A stretch of DNA of 42,745 nt from Opitutaceae bacterium (GCA_014376585.1 JACMRG010000075.1:1-42745); one strand, 5' to 3'. Positions 11,141 to 19,872 are shown, numbered from the stretch's first letter. Made by a program: numbers and translations. Notes: generated by a model from the letters alone, not told the origin.

Positions 11141-11629
11141 TTAGGCGGCGGGTTGCTCCTTTTTGACTTTGGCGTCGAGCACACGGACGAAGGAAGCCGC
11201 ATTACTGGTGAGGAGGCTCAAGAACTGCGAACGCAGTGCTTCGAACGGTGGCAGATCGGCCATCTTGGCGAGGTCCGACGCGCTCACGAGTTTCTTGTCG
11301 AGCACGCCGATCTTCACTTCGAGCTTCTGCTTATCTTGGAAGAATTTTTTCAGGACCTTGGCGACGCCGGCGGGATTTTTACCGCCAACGACCACGGCCG
11401 TGGGGCCGGTCAAAGCAGACTCGATCTCGGGCAAGCCGAGCGCCTTGGCGGCGACGCGGAGCGAGCTGTTTTTAACGACGTGAAACTCGGCCTTTTCGGC
11501 GGCTAGCTTAGCGCGAAGGTCAGCCACATCGCTCACAGTCACTTTCGTGAAGTTGGCGAGGATGACGTATTCGGATTTCTTGAGGTGGGTCTCGACCTCG
11601 GCGATCAGATAATTTTTTTCGGCTCTCAT
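11141..11629 (-). CDS. rplJ: 50S ribosomal protein L10
   Basis: A 162-residue stalk base protein that anchors L7/L12 dimers to 23S rRNA. Recognisable segments are ANFTKVTVSDVADLRAKL and FHVVKNSSLRVAAKAL in the rRNA-binding N-terminal domain, and a C-terminal helix that binds L12. A GGAG sequence eight bases upstream supports the ATG at 11629. It follows rplA by only 13 bases, so a classical L10 leader directly upstream is not possible in that gap. Autoregulation would have to act elsewhere. Confidence 0.96.
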   Translation of the reverse strand: MRAEKNYLIAEVETHLKKSEYVILANFTKVTVSDVADLRAKLAAEKAEFHVVKNSSLRVAAKALGLPEIESALTGPTAVVVGGKNPAGVAKVLKKFFQDKQKLEVKIGVLDKKLVSASDLAKMADLPPFEALRSQFLSLLTSNAASFVRVLDAKVKKEQPAA

Positions 11630-11642
11630 GGTCGGGCTCCGG

Positions 11643-12341
11643 TTAGTATTTGCTGAACTCGGTCGAGGCGAGGTGAACGCCGGGACTCATGCTCGAGGAG
11701 ATGGTGATGGACTTGATGAACACGCCACCCTTGAAAGAAGCGGGCTTAGCTCTGCCGACCGCTTCGATCACGGACAAAGCGTTTTCGAGGATCTGTGCGG
11801 GAGTAAAGGAACGCTTACCGACGCCGACGCCGATGATGGCAGCCTTGTCCATTTTGAATTCAACGCGGCCGGCTTTGACGGCTTTAATACCGGCTGAGAT
11901 ATCGTCGGTCACAGTGCCGGACTTCGGGTTGGGCATGAGGCCCTTCGGGCCAAGGACGCGGGCGAGCGTGCGGACTTGCTTCATGGCTTCGGTCGTCGCA
12001 ATCGCGACGTCGAAGTCGAGCCAGCCTTCGTTGATCTTCTGCATGATGTCGGCAAGGCCGGCGGTGTCAGCACCAGCGGCGAGCGCAGCAGCGGGATTGT
12101 CCGTGAAAACGAGGATGCGAACCTTCTTACCGGAACCGTGGGGCAACGGAGTCGTGCCGCGCACGTTCTGGTCGCCCGAGGCGCCATCAACGCCAAGGCG
12201 GAAGGAAAGCTCGACGGTCTCGTCGAACTTGGTCTTAGGGAATTTGCCCAAGATCTCCACCGCTTCAGCGAGCGGATAATCTTTGGCGAGATCAGCGATC
12301 TTAAGGGCGCTGCGGTAGCGTTTACTCTGTTTTTTTGGCAT
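11643..12341 (-). CDS. rplA: 50S ribosomal protein L1
   Basis: The 232-residue L1 protein that binds 23S rRNA at the mobile E-site stalk. Characteristic segments are KFDETVELSFRLGVD near the N-terminus, the RNA-contact stretch VLGPKGLMPNPKSGTV, and a C-terminal SPGVHLAST. An AAGGAG Shine-Dalgarno precedes the ATG. It lies between rplK and rplJ on the same strand, the standard order. In other bacteria L1 represses its own rplKA messenger; no specific leader was identified here. Confidence 0.97.
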   Translation of the reverse strand: MPKKQSKRYRSALKIADLAKDYPLAEAVEILGKFPKTKFDETVELSFRLGVDGASGDQNVRGTTPLPHGSGKKVRILVFTDNPAAALAAGADTAGLADIMQKINEGWLDFDVAIATTEAMKQVRTLARVLGPKGLMPNPKSGTVTDDISAGIKAVKAGRVEFKMDKAAIIGVGVGKRSFTPAQILENALSVIEAVGRAKPASFKGGVFIKSITISSSMSPGVHLASTEFSKY

Positions 12342-12413
12342 GTTGGACTCCTTGCGGTGCTAACGTCTCGAATGAGACTCCCGCGGCGAGTTGTTATTGG
12401 TGCAGACGAAAAA

Positions 12414-12839
12414 TTAGCCGACGACTTCGATACCCATGTTACGCGCGGTGCCGGCGATGATCTTGATACCAGCTTCGTCGTCCTTGGCGTTCAGATCCTT
12501 GGCCTTCAGCTTGTAGATCTCAAGGAGCTGCTTCTTAGTGACTTTGCCGACCTTGTCCTGATTGGGCTTGGCCGAGCCGCTGGCGATATTGGCCGCCTTC
12601 TTGAGGAGAATGGACGCCGGGGGCGACTTGAGGATGAAGGTGAAGCTCTTGTCCGAAAAGACCGTGATAACGACCGGCAGGATCATGCCGTTTTGGTCCT
12701 TGGTCTTGGCGTTGAATTCTTTGCAGAACGCCATGATGTTGACGCCTTGCGCACCGAGCGCAGGACCGACTGGAGGCGCGGGATTCGCGGCACCGGCAGG
12801 GAGCTGAAGGCGGATGTAGCCTTGGATTTTCTTGGCCAT
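12414..12839 (-). CDS. rplK: 50S ribosomal protein L11
   Basis: The 141-residue L11 protein of the GTPase-associated centre. The N-terminal segment [20 protein letters not shown] is followed by [20 protein letters not shown], the proline-rich region targeted by thiostrepton-class drugs in other bacteria. The C-terminal rRNA-binding domain ends [12 protein letters not shown]. It lies 70 bases after nusG and 72 bases before rplA. Confidence 0.97.
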   Translation of the reverse strand: MAKKIQGYIRLQLPAGAANPAPPVGPALGAQGVNIMAFCKEFNAKTKDQNGMILPVVITVFSDKSFTFILKSPPASILLKKAANIASGSAKPNQDKVGKVTKKQLLEIYKLKAKDLNAKDDEAGIKIIAGTARNMGIEVVG

Positions 12840-12909
12840 GGTAGGAAAGGATTGAGCTGAGGATTATCGGGTTAGTTCGCGAAAACAGCGGTGACAAAGA
12901 GGCATCGCA

Positions 12910-13488
12910 TCAGTCGGTGTTGCGTTGCACCTGCCAGTATTCGAGTTCGACCGGGGTGAAGCGGCCGAAAATAGAAACGGAAACCTTAAGCTTGCCGCGA
13001 TCAGGATCGATCTCGTCGATACGGCCAGTGAGGCTAGCGAACGCGCCATCGGTGATTTTAACTTCTTCGCCGACGGTATATTGCACCTTCGGAACTTCTT
13101 TCCCGTTGGCCGCCTCGATACGGGAGCGAATTTCAACGATTTCTGAAGACTGGAGCGCCGCAGGGCGCTCGCCACCGACGAAGCCGATGACCCCGGCAAC
13201 TTCCTTAACAAAATACCAAGGCTTATTAATGACTTTCTTGTCGTCGCCGTAGAGCCACATCTGAATGAAGACGTAGCCTGGATAGAGTTTGCGAACCTTG
13301 GTGCTCTTCTTGCCGTTCTTAACCTCGGAAACGACTTCCGTCGGCAGCAGCACTTCGAAAATATGGTCGTCGAGTTCTTCAGCTTTTTTGAACTTCTCGA
13401 TGTAAGCCTTCACCTTGTTCTCTTGACCCGAGAGGGTGTGCAGGGCGAACCACTGGGCGCTGGCTGGGATAGTCGTGGGAGCGGACAT
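12910..13488 (-). CDS. nusG: Transcription termination/antitermination protein NusG
   Basis: About 192 residues. The NGN domain shows WFALHTLSGQENKVKAYIEK and the strongly conserved LYPGYVFIQM. The C-terminal KOW domain shows VGEEVKITDGAFASLTGRID and VSIFGRFTPVELEYWQVQ. NusG binds RNA polymerase to modulate pausing and couples it to Rho or the ribosome. The ATG at 13488 gives MSAPTTIP. A TTG nine codons upstream (13515) would overlap secE and is less likely. It sits directly downstream of secE, the usual pairing. Confidence 0.96.
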   Translation of the reverse strand: MSAPTTIPASAQWFALHTLSGQENKVKAYIEKFKKAEELDDHIFEVLLPTEVVSEVKNGKKSTKVRKLYPGYVFIQMWLYGDDKKVINKPWYFVKEVAGVIGFVGGERPAALQSSEIVEIRSRIEAANGKEVPKVQYTVGEEVKITDGAFASLTGRIDEIDPDRGKLKVSVSIFGRFTPVELEYWQVQRNTD

Positions 13489-13502
13489 GGGGCGGCGCAG
13501 GA

Positions 13503-13706
13503 TTAGCTCACCCAAGACGTGAAGAGATCCACGACATTTATGAGGGCGAAGTCACTGATGCTTGTAAAAATTCCGAGGAGCACTCCGGCGAGGACCACCA
13601 CGATGGTGGAGTCGCGCAGCTCGGTGCGGGTGGGCCAAGAAGCTTTCTGAAGCTCGCCGACCATTTCGCCGAAGAAGATACGGGTGCTGCGGAACGGATT
13701 TTTCAT
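13503..13706 (-). CDS. secE: Preprotein translocase subunit SecE
   Basis: A 67-residue single-span SecE, the clamp subunit of the SecYEG channel. The N-terminal amphipathic part carries FFGEMVGELQKASWPTRTEL, the conserved cytoplasmic helix motif. One transmembrane helix follows (about residues 36-60, IVVVLAGVLLGIF...). The ATG at 13706 is chosen because any upstream start would lie inside tRNA-Trp, whose 3' end is only 11 bases away. No Shine-Dalgarno is obvious. Confidence 0.94.
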   Translation of the reverse strand: MKNPFRSTRIFFGEMVGELQKASWPTRTELRDSTIVVVLAGVLLGIFTSISDFALINVVDLFTSWVS

Positions 13707-13717
13707 GAACTTAAAGT

Positions 13718-13793
13718 TGGCAGGCGCGGAGGGAATCGAACCCCCAACCAACGGTTTTGGAGACCGCTACTCTACCAATTGAGCTACACGCCT
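13718..13793 (-). tRNA. tRNA-Trp (anticodon CCA)
   Basis: A 76-nt cloverleaf with encoded 3' CCA. The acceptor pairs AGGCGTG with CGCGCCT (one wobble/mismatch), the D-arm is GCTC-AATTGGTAGA, the anticodon loop is CTCCAAA with anticodon CCA, and the T-loop is TTCGATT. Position between tuf and secE is the conserved location for tRNA-Trp in many bacteria. Confidence 0.95.
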
Positions 13794-13820
13794 GTGGAAT
13801 GGGCTTTCTTATACGACGCA

Positions 13821-13847
13821 GCCGAAGCCCCATTGCGAGGCCTCGGC
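13821..13847 (-). other. Hairpin between tuf and tRNA-Trp
   Basis: Nine-base-pair inverted repeat with one G-U pair in RNA (arms 13821-13829 and 13839-13847). No T-run follows, so it looks like a processing or stabilising stem at the 3' end of the tuf message, not a full terminator. Confidence 0.5.
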
Positions 13848-13876
13848 GAAGTCGAGTTTAAGGTTTTAAATCGAAC

Positions 13877-15067
13877 TTATTCAATGATCTCGGTGATACG
13901 ACCTGCACCGATGGTGCGGCCACCTTCACGGATGGCGAATTTCTGGGTCGTTTCCATCGCGATTGGAACGATGAGGTCGATCTCGACGGCGATATTATCG
14001 CCTGGCATGATCATCTCAACGCCCTTTGGCAGGTTGACGATACCGGTTACGTCCGTCGTGCGGAAATAGAACTGCGGGCGGTAACCGTTGAAGAACGGCG
14101 TGTGGCGACCACCCTCGTCCTTCGAGAGGACGTAGATCTCGGCCTTGGCCTTCTTATGCGGCTTGATAGACTTGGGGGCAGCAATGACTTGGCCGCGCTC
14201 GATGCCTTCTTTTTCAATACCACGGAGAAGCATACCAACGTTGTCGCCAGCCTGACCGGAGTCGAGGAGCTTGCGGAACATTTCGATACCGGTGATCACA
14301 GTCGTGACAGTGTCCTTGAGGCCGACGATCTCAACGGTCTCGTTGATTTTGCAGGCACCGCGCTCGATACGACCTGTGGCAACCGTTCCGCGGCCCGTGA
14401 TGGAAAAAACGTCTTCGACGGACATCAGGAAGGGCTTGTCGTTCTCGCGAACAGGCTCGGGGATATCCTTGTCGATGGCATCCATGAGAGCGGTGATAGC
14501 CGCGTTACCCTCAGGCTTATTGTCGAGAGCCGCCGTGGCGGAGCCCCGGACGATCGTGGCGTTGTCGCCATCAAATTGGTATTTGGTGAGGAGTTCGCGG
14601 ATCTCCATCTCGACGAGGTCGAGGAGTTCGGCGTCGTCAATGAGGTCAACCTTGTTGAGCCAGACAACGATCTTTGGCACGCCGACTTGGCGGGCGAGGA
14701 GGATGTGCTCGCGGGTCTGCGGCATTGGGCCGTCAGCAGCGGAAACAACGAGGATCGCACCGTCCATTTGCGCAGCACCCGTGATCATGTTCTTCACGAA
14801 GTCGGCGTGGCCGGGGCAATCGACGTGCGCGTAATGGCGCTTTTCCGTCTGATATTCAACGTGCGCGACTGAGATCGTGACAATCTTGGAAGCATCGCGG
14901 ACCGTGCCGCCTTTCGCGATATCCGCGTAAGATTTCGCCTCGGCGAGACCCTTGCGGGCCTGCACAGCGAGAATGGCGGTCGTCGTGGTGGTCTTACCGT
15001 GGTCGACGTGGCCGATGGTGCCAACGTTGACGTGCGGTTTCGTGCGTTCGAAGTTGCTTTTAGCCAT
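13877..15067 (-). CDS. tuf: Elongation factor Tu
   Basis: The 396-residue translation GTPase that delivers aminoacyl-tRNA. The P-loop is GHVDHGKTT, switch II is DCPGHADF, and the base-specificity motif is NKVD. The C-terminal beta-barrel domains end [12 protein letters not shown]. The switch I region is unusual. Where most bacterial EF-Tu proteins have an APEEK-type loop running into RGIT, this protein reads [20 protein letters not shown] (about residues 41-60), two residues longer and without RGIT. The effector threonine may still be supplied by KIVT. A further oddity is TTTTTAI after the P-loop lysine. It is flanked by tRNA-Thr upstream and tRNA-Trp downstream. Confidence 0.97.
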   Translation of the reverse strand: MAKSNFERTKPHVNVGTIGHVDHGKTTTTTAILAVQARKGLAEAKSYADIAKGGTVRDASKIVTISVAHVEYQTEKRHYAHVDCPGHADFVKNMITGAAQMDGAILVVSAADGPMPQTREHILLARQVGVPKIVVWLNKVDLIDDAELLDLVEMEIRELLTKYQFDGDNATIVRGSATAALDNKPEGNAAITALMDAIDKDIPEPVRENDKPFLMSVEDVFSITGRGTVATGRIERGACKINETVEIVGLKDTVTTVITGIEMFRKLLDSGQAGDNVGMLLRGIEKEGIERGQVIAAPKSIKPHKKAKAEIYVLSKDEGGRHTPFFNGYRPQFYFRTTDVTGIVNLPKGVEMIMPGDNIAVEIDLIVPIAMETTQKFAIREGGRTIGAGRITEIIE

Positions 15068-15113
15068 GGGTGACGGGTGTTTTGATTAGGATTGAGATGT
15101 AACTTCTGGTTTT

Positions 15114-15137
15114 ACGTCAGAGAAGCTGAACTGACGT
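15114..15137 (-). other. Hairpin between tRNA-Thr and tuf
   Basis: Seven-base-pair inverted repeat ACGTCAG...CTGACGT with a ten-base loop, 13 bases past the tRNA-Thr 3' end. No T-run follows on the minus strand, so a processing signal is more likely than a terminator. Confidence 0.45.
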
Positions 15138-15149
15138 TATCTTTTAGCA

Positions 15150-15225
15150 TGGAGCCCAGAACCGGAGTCGAACCGGCGACCTCGTCCTTACCAAGAACGT
15201 GCTCTACCAACTGAGCTATCTGGGC
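15150..15225 (-). tRNA. tRNA-Thr (anticodon GGT)
   Basis: A 76-nt cloverleaf with encoded CCA. The acceptor GCCCAGA pairs with TCTGGGC, the anticodon loop is TTGGTAA with anticodon GGT, and the T-loop is TTCGACT. It lies directly upstream of tuf, like thrT-tufB in E. coli. Confidence 0.95.
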
Positions 15226-15263
15226 AGACTAAGCGACCGTGCCAAAAAACGAAAATGAGGGTT

Positions 15264-15294
15264 GAAAGTGCTTCCCGCATTTTCTTCCGTCAAC
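15264..15294 (-). promoter_or_regulatory. Candidate promoter for the tRNA-Thr-tuf transcript
   Basis: A TTGACG hexamer on the minus strand at 15293-15288 resembles a strong sigma-70 -35 box and lies about 63 bases before the tRNA. At a 17-base spacing the -10 candidate is CACTTT (15270-15265), which is a poor match, so only the -35 element is persuasive. Confidence 0.3.
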
Positions 15295-15315
15295 AGCAAA
15301 CTTGACCATTTCTGG

Positions 15316-15357
15316 AAAAAACTACGGGCCCACCCCTATTCGATACAGACCGGGCCC
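15316..15357 (-). terminator. Possible terminator of the ExbB/ExbD cassette
   Basis: Two GGGCCC hexamers (15326-15331 and 15352-15357) can pair in the minus-strand transcript and are followed by TAG and six T residues. The stem is short, with a 20-base loop, and overlaps the last codons of the upstream gene. Confidence 0.35.
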
Positions 15358-16029
15358 CAACATCATTCCTACCCTTAGTTTCTCAGTAAAGTATTTCTGG
15401 AAATACGCATCCACTTCTTCGACGCCGGACCGCGCGGTTAACACCAGTGGACCAGTCAAACCCGCGGCGTCTACCGTGGCCAAAAATTCGAGCGGGCCCC
15501 AGACCGGCGCTATCGGCGGTTGCGCCTCCGCCAGGGTCTTAGCAAAAATCCCCTGCCCGCCTTTCGCCCGCACGATTTCCACAAAAGCCCCGCGGCGTTC
15601 AAGCGCCGCAGGCTTCACATCACTTCGCCCAAATCCTAGCAATGGCGGCCCGGGAGGGCTCAGAGCCAAGGCGTCTGTCACTGAAAAAACTGCAATCACC
15701 CCCGGGTTCAGCGACTTGAGCTCAGTTTCATCATAGGCAAACTTCGGCGAGTAGTCAGAAAAAGCCCCGCCCGACTGCGGCAGAACCACTTCTTTGTGGG
15801 CCGTATTCCATTCTGTCGGCAAAAATAGCGGTGTTTTGTCCACCAGCGCCACTTCGCCCCGCACTACCGTAGCCAGTCCCACACTTACAAACCCACCCGT
15901 TTTCACCGGTTCTTGCCGTTGAACCGCAAGCGGCGACCGAAAAAGCGCTACGACTCCAGCCCCTAACACCAAAGTTCCGGCGACGGCTAGAATCCAACGG
16001 CCGCGCCCTTCTGCTTTCCGCCCGCTCAT
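15322..16029 (-). CDS. Membrane-anchored protein of unknown function, third gene of ExbB/ExbD cassette
   Basis: A 235-residue protein with a basic N-terminus and one transmembrane helix (about residues 12-31, ILAVAGTLVLGAGVVALF), then a periplasmic domain of about 200 residues with no motif I recognise. Its ATG overlaps the exbD stop as ATGA, so translation is coupled. By position it takes the place often occupied by TonB or TolA in ExbB/ExbD operons. It has neither a Pro/Lys-rich spacer nor a recognisable TonB C-terminal YP motif, so it should not be called TonB. An accessory or plug-like partner of the proton channel is only an inference from context. Confidence 0.75.
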   Translation of the reverse strand: MSGRKAEGRGRWILAVAGTLVLGAGVVALFRSPLAVQRQEPVKTGGFVSVGLATVVRGEVALVDKTPLFLPTEWNTAHKEVVLPQSGGAFSDYSPKFAYDETELKSLNPGVIAVFSVTDALALSPPGPPLLGFGRSDVKPAALERRGAFVEIVRAKGGQGIFAKTLAEAQPPIAPVWGPLEFLATVDAAGLTGPLVLTARSGVEEVDAYFQKYFTEKLRVGMMLGPGLYRIGVGP

Positions 16030-16475
16030 CGGCGGCGTCCTTCGCTCTGAACCACAGGCTCCAACGCACCCCAGATCACAGCAAATCCCGCTTGGTGCGC
16101 CACACTGAAGATAGCCGCCAGTTTATCGTTCGATACTCCCCCGCTCGCCAGCACGAGCAACGACGCATTCGGCGTCGTCTTCTTCTGCCTCTCCAGCCAC
16201 CGACCGAGCTGCGCGATTGAGACCAGTCCGTCGTCGGCAAAAATCTGGCCGGAATTCTGCACGGTGATTTGATGAGTCGTGGTTCTCGCTCCTGCTGTCG
16301 CGCCCGCTATTTCTGGCACCTGAAAGTCCACCACCAATCCCGGCGCCAAGATGAACCGAGAGCCAAACAGGCAGAAAAACAACACCACCAACCCCACATT
16401 CACGAAAAACAAAAACTCAAAACTCCGCGGCGTTGCGCGAAGGTGCGAAGAAAGATCTAGCGGACGTGTGATCAT
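16026..16475 (-). CDS. ExbD/TolR-family biopolymer transport protein
   Basis: A 149-residue protein with the ExbD layout. It has a short cytoplasmic N-terminus, one transmembrane helix (about residues 21-43, FLFFVNVGLVVLFFCLFGSR), and a periplasmic domain with QITVQNSGQIFADDGLVSIA (the ExbD-type beta strand pattern) and a helix starting ASLLVLASGGVSNDKL. The membrane aspartate typical of ExbD (Asp25 in E. coli) is not evident in the helix, where an Asn (FVNVG) occurs at a similar place. This could affect proton coupling. It lies nine bases after the ExbB gene and overlaps the next gene by four bases. Confidence 0.8.
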   Translation of the reverse strand: MITRPLDLSSHLRATPRSFEFLFFVNVGLVVLFFCLFGSRFILAPGLVVDFQVPEIAGATAGARTTTHQITVQNSGQIFADDGLVSIAQLGRWLERQKKTTPNASLLVLASGGVSNDKLAAIFSVAHQAGFAVIWGALEPVVQSEGRRR

Positions 16476-16484
16476 TGCATCATC

Positions 16485-17159
16485 TCAGCCCGCCATCGCC
16501 CCCGGCCCTGTTTCAACCGCTTCCGACCCGCCCGGCTTCCGCCCGCGATAGTCCGTTTGCATATAACGCATGATCTCATTCCCCGCCCACTCGACATCAC
16601 GCACGATCGAGCGCACCCGGGCACTGAGAAAATGGTGCGCGACGTGCGCCGGGATCGCCAACATCAGGCTGCCCGCCGTGCTCAACAGCGCCTGCCACAT
16701 CCCCGTCGCGAGCGCAGTCGCGCTCATATAGTCCTTCTCAAAAGCCAAAAACGTCGTGGCCATGCCCAACACCGTGCCGAGCAAGCCCACCATCGGCGCC
16801 ACCTGCGCGATGGTCGCGATACTGCCGAGCCGTCGTTCCAGCGCCGGCAATTCCACGATCGCCGCTTCCTGCACGTGAAAGCGCATGGTGTCGGCGTCCG
16901 CCTCGGCGTGCAGCAGCGCGGCCTTCACCACCGCCGCCACCGGGCCGGGGGTCTCCTCACACACGGTCAGCGCCTCGACCAACCGGCGTTTCGCGAGGAT
17001 GTTTTTGACCCCTTCTAAAAACGTCGTCGCCCGGATCTGCCCGCGGTGCAGGGACAGCATGCGCTCGATCACCAGCAGCAGCGCCAACAGGCCGAGCCCC
17101 AGTAGCACCCACATGATCGGCCCACCCTTGGCAAAAAGACTGAGATTAAAAACAGACAT
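16485..17159 (-). CDS. MotA/TolQ/ExbB proton channel family protein
   Basis: A 224-residue inner-membrane protein with the ExbB/TolQ pattern. A first transmembrane helix (about 13-31, GPIMWVLLGLGLLALLLVIE) is followed by a long cytoplasmic loop. Two further helices contain the family signature IATIAQVAPMVGLLGTVLGM and LATGMWQALLSTAGSLMLAI. Such proteins form the pentameric proton-motive-force-driven stator with ExbD. It follows the TPR gene by 79 bases and precedes exbD by nine, so the order TPR-ExbB-ExbD-unknown suggests one operon. Confidence 0.9.
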   Translation of the reverse strand: MSVFNLSLFAKGGPIMWVLLGLGLLALLLVIERMLSLHRGQIRATTFLEGVKNILAKRRLVEALTVCEETPGPVAAVVKAALLHAEADADTMRFHVQEAAIVELPALERRLGSIATIAQVAPMVGLLGTVLGMATTFLAFEKDYMSATALATGMWQALLSTAGSLMLAIPAHVAHHFLSARVRSIVRDVEWAGNEIMRYMQTDYRGRKPGGSEAVETGPGAMAG

Positions 17160-17238
17160 CGTGAAAATTGAAAATCTTACACGCCATTCCCCCGCTCAGG
17201 TAAACGCGAAACCCCCTTCGCCTCTTTCTTCATCACTT

Positions 17239-19872
17239 TCATAATCTGGGTCCCGTGATCCCAAACGGAGCCAGCCGCGCCTTGGCCTGCCCTTCGCCCG
17301 GCAACCCCGTTTTCAAAATCAGCAACCACGCCTCTTTCGCTTCCTCCAGCTGGCCTTGTTGCTCCCGTAGCGCCCCGAATTCGATCAGCGTCCGCGCCAT
17401 CCAGTAGCGACCCTTCGCGCCGAGCTGTGCGCTGGCTTTCGCATCCGTCAAAAATGCCGAGACTACATCACGCCACCACACCGTGGCTGCCTTCTCCAAC
17501 TCGCCGCGTTGCTTCAGCACCATACCCAAATTAAACCCCGCCTCCGTCCGCACGTCCACCGGCGCATCCACGCGGTCGCGTAAATGCTCCAACAACACCA
17601 GCGCGTTCTCCAAGTGCGCCGGGTCACTCGCCGCTTGCGCATTGTGACACTCCGCCAACGCGAGTTGCGCGAGCACCACATCCGGACTGGTGGCATACGT
17701 ATTTACGAGGGACTCATACGCCTGCTGCGCCTGCGGAAATTGATTTAGCCTGCGCAATAAATGCCCCTGCTTCAGCAGGGCCGCAAAGACCAGATCACTT
17801 TGCGGATACTTCACCACCAGCTTATCTAACAGATTATTGGCCTCCCTCAGAGTGGCATCACCATCGCCCCGCGCCTCCGCCTGCAACGCCGCGAAATACA
17901 GCGCGTAAGGAGCGTTGATGTTGGCGGGAAATTTATCCGCCAAATCGGTGTAGAGCTGCTGCGCCCGCACCGTGTTGAACAGCTTCGCATAATGGTCCGC
18001 CTCCTCCAAATAGGACGACACCGCCGCGTCCGACCCTTTGAATTCGTCGCGCAGTTTCTGCAACTGCGCCACCCCCGCCTCTTCACTCCCCTGCTTGAAC
18101 AGCGCCTGCGCCTTCAACAGCGCCCCCGAACTGGCGATCTCCGCGCGCAGCCCCGGCGAAACTCCCGCGAGCGTCTTCGCCAACGCGTCAATATACCCGA
18201 GCGTTCTCGCCGGCTGCGGCGGATCCACTTCGAGCGCCAGCCGCGCCCGCAACCACTCCAAGCGCGCCCGCAGGTCCACCGGCAGTCCCGCGTCCGCCTT
18301 GCCGCCCAAGACCAGCTCCACCCGGGCATAAGCCGCCGCCACCCCGGCCGCGCCGTGCGCCTGCAACGCCCGCGCCACATTCCACTCCGCCTGCCACCGG
18401 TCTTCCGGCAAAAATCCCGCGTCGCGCGCGAGCGCATCCAGCACCGTTTGCGCCGCCTCCGGCGCTCCCGCCTCGATCTCGGCCTGCACCCGCTGAAACC
18501 GCAGCGCGCTCAACGTCGCCGCCGGCAACCCTGTCGGCGGATCACGCAACACCGCCGCGTAGGCGTCCGCCGCCTGCCGGTAATCCTGCGCCCGGAACCA
18601 CGCCTCCGCCACCAGCACGCCCAGTTCCGCCTTCCGCGACCCCGTGGACAACGCCGCCACCGCCTTGGTCGCGCTGTCCGCCGCCAACCGGAAGCGCCGC
18701 TGCTCCCACGCCGCGCCCGTCAGCACCTCCAGCGCCTCCGCCTTCAACGGGGAACCGGGGAATTTTTCCAACAGCGTGCGCGCATCGTCCTCGGCCGCCG
18801 CATAGCTCTTGTCGCCGAGCCGTAGATTCGCCCGATACAGATAAAAATCTTCCAGCAACGGATGCGCCGGCGTCAGCCCGATGAGTCGCCCCAGCTCCGC
18901 GCGAAATTGTCCCCGCGCCGGATCTTTCTCCGACGCCTGCGCCAACAGCCGCAGCGCCATCCGCTGCCGCACCGCGTCGCGCCCCATGCCCACGAGATCG
19001 GTCAACGCCGTGCGCCCCGCGCCGTCCGCCGCCCCCGCGATCAACCCCAGCCACAACCGAAAATCGTCGCCATACTGCCGTTCATCGCGCGGCAGCCCGA
19101 GCAACTGCTGCTGGATCGCCATGATCGCCTGCGCACGGCGTCCCAGCGCATTCAGATTCGCCGCATAGCCCCGCGCCGCCAGGTAGCCGATCGCCTGCCC
19201 CGCATACTTCTCCATCGACTGCCGCTGCTCCGCCAGTTGCGCCTCGTTGCCCGTCCCGCTCCGCCGCAACAGCGCCCGCTCCTCTTCCAATCGGAACCGC
19301 GTCCGCACCAGCTCCGTCGGCGCCGCGCCCTGCGCCTGTTCGAAAAATTTGTTCGCCGCCTTCACGTCGCCCGCGTCGCCCGCGAGCAAGCCTTGCAGAT
19401 AAAACCACCACGCGCGGTCGCCCGTCGGAAGCTCGCCTTCCTTCACCCCCGCGACCGCCGCCTTGGCCCCGTCGATCTTCCGCAGCTGCACCGACACCAA
19501 CCCCGCGCGCAACTGCCACGCACTGCCCCGCAGCCCTACGAACGCGTTAAGCACCGCCTCCGCCTCCACCGCGTTGCCCTCATCCAGCAACGCCGTCGCC
19601 AATCCCAGCGTGATCGCCGCGCGATCCGCGCCCGCCTGCGTCAGCGCCCCGCGATACAGCCCCGCCGCCGTCGCCGGAAACCCCATCTCCTGCGCCCGCA
19701 GCGCCGCCGTCATCGTCACCGCCACCGCGCCCGGCGAGGTCTCCGTCGCGGCCGCCGTCACCAGCGGCACAGACTTATTCAACGCCGCCGGTCCCTGCCC
19801 CTGCGCACGACTCAGCGTCGTCACAGCCACCGCCCACGTGAGAGAAATAAACGAGATACGACGAAGACGCAT
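17239..19872 (-). CDS. Large secreted tetratricopeptide-repeat protein
   Basis: About 877 residues starting at the ATG at 19872 (MRLRRISFISLTWAVAV), with a clear signal peptide ending near ALSRAQG-like sequence (about residue 25). The rest is almost entirely alanine-rich helical repeats with TPR spacing, for example YLEEADHYAKLFNTVRAQQL, LLKQGHLLRRLNQFPQAQQA and GFNLGMVLKQRGELEKAATV. The open frame extends 313 codons further upstream, but that part lies antisense to lemA and lacks a signal peptide at its own start, so it is excluded. It is the first gene of the ExbB/ExbD cassette and diverges from lemA over 153 bases. Likely a periplasmic scaffold, comparable in position to CpoB/YbgF in Tol-Pal systems. 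Confidence 0.85.
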   Translation of the reverse strand: MRLRRISFISLTWAVAVTTLSRAQGQGPAALNKSVPLVTAAATETSPGAVAVTMTAALRAQEMGFPATAAGLYRGALTQAGADRAAITLGLATALLDEGNAVEAEAVLNAFVGLRGSAWQLRAGLVSVQLRKIDGAKAAVAGVKEGELPTGDRAWWFYLQGLLAGDAGDVKAANKFFEQAQGAAPTELVRTRFRLEEERALLRRSGTGNEAQLAEQRQSMEKYAGQAIGYLAARGYAANLNALGRRAQAIMAIQQQLLGLPRDERQYGDDFRLWLGLIAGAADGAGRTALTDLVGMGRDAVRQRMALRLLAQASEKDPARGQFRAELGRLIGLTPAHPLLEDFYLYRANLRLGDKSYAAAEDDARTLLEKFPGSPLKAEALEVLTGAAWEQRRFRLAADSATKAVAALSTGSRKAELGVLVAEAWFRAQDYRQAADAYAAVLRDPPTGLPAATLSALRFQRVQAEIEAGAPEAAQTVLDALARDAGFLPEDRWQAEWNVARALQAHGAAGVAAAYARVELVLGGKADAGLPVDLRARLEWLRARLALEVDPPQPARTLGYIDALAKTLAGVSPGLRAEIASSGALLKAQALFKQGSEEAGVAQLQKLRDEFKGSDAAVSSYLEEADHYAKLFNTVRAQQLYTDLADKFPANINAPYALYFAALQAEARGDGDATLREANNLLDKLVVKYPQSDLVFAALLKQGHLLRRLNQFPQAQQAYESLVNTYATSPDVVLAQLALAECHNAQAASDPAHLENALVLLEHLRDRVDAPVDVRTEAGFNLGMVLKQRGELEKAATVWWRDVVSAFLTDAKASAQLGAKGRYWMARTLIEFGALREQQGQLEEAKEAWLLILKTGLPGEGQAKARLAPFGITGPRL

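Noticed and set aside
11630-11642. An L10 leader regulatory RNA before rplJ
   Set aside because: Only 13 bases separate rplA and rplJ, too short for the leader fold.
13707-13751. Longer SecE starting inside tRNA-Trp
   Set aside because: The extra residues are encoded by the tRNA sequence; the ATG at 13706 gives the normal family N-terminus.
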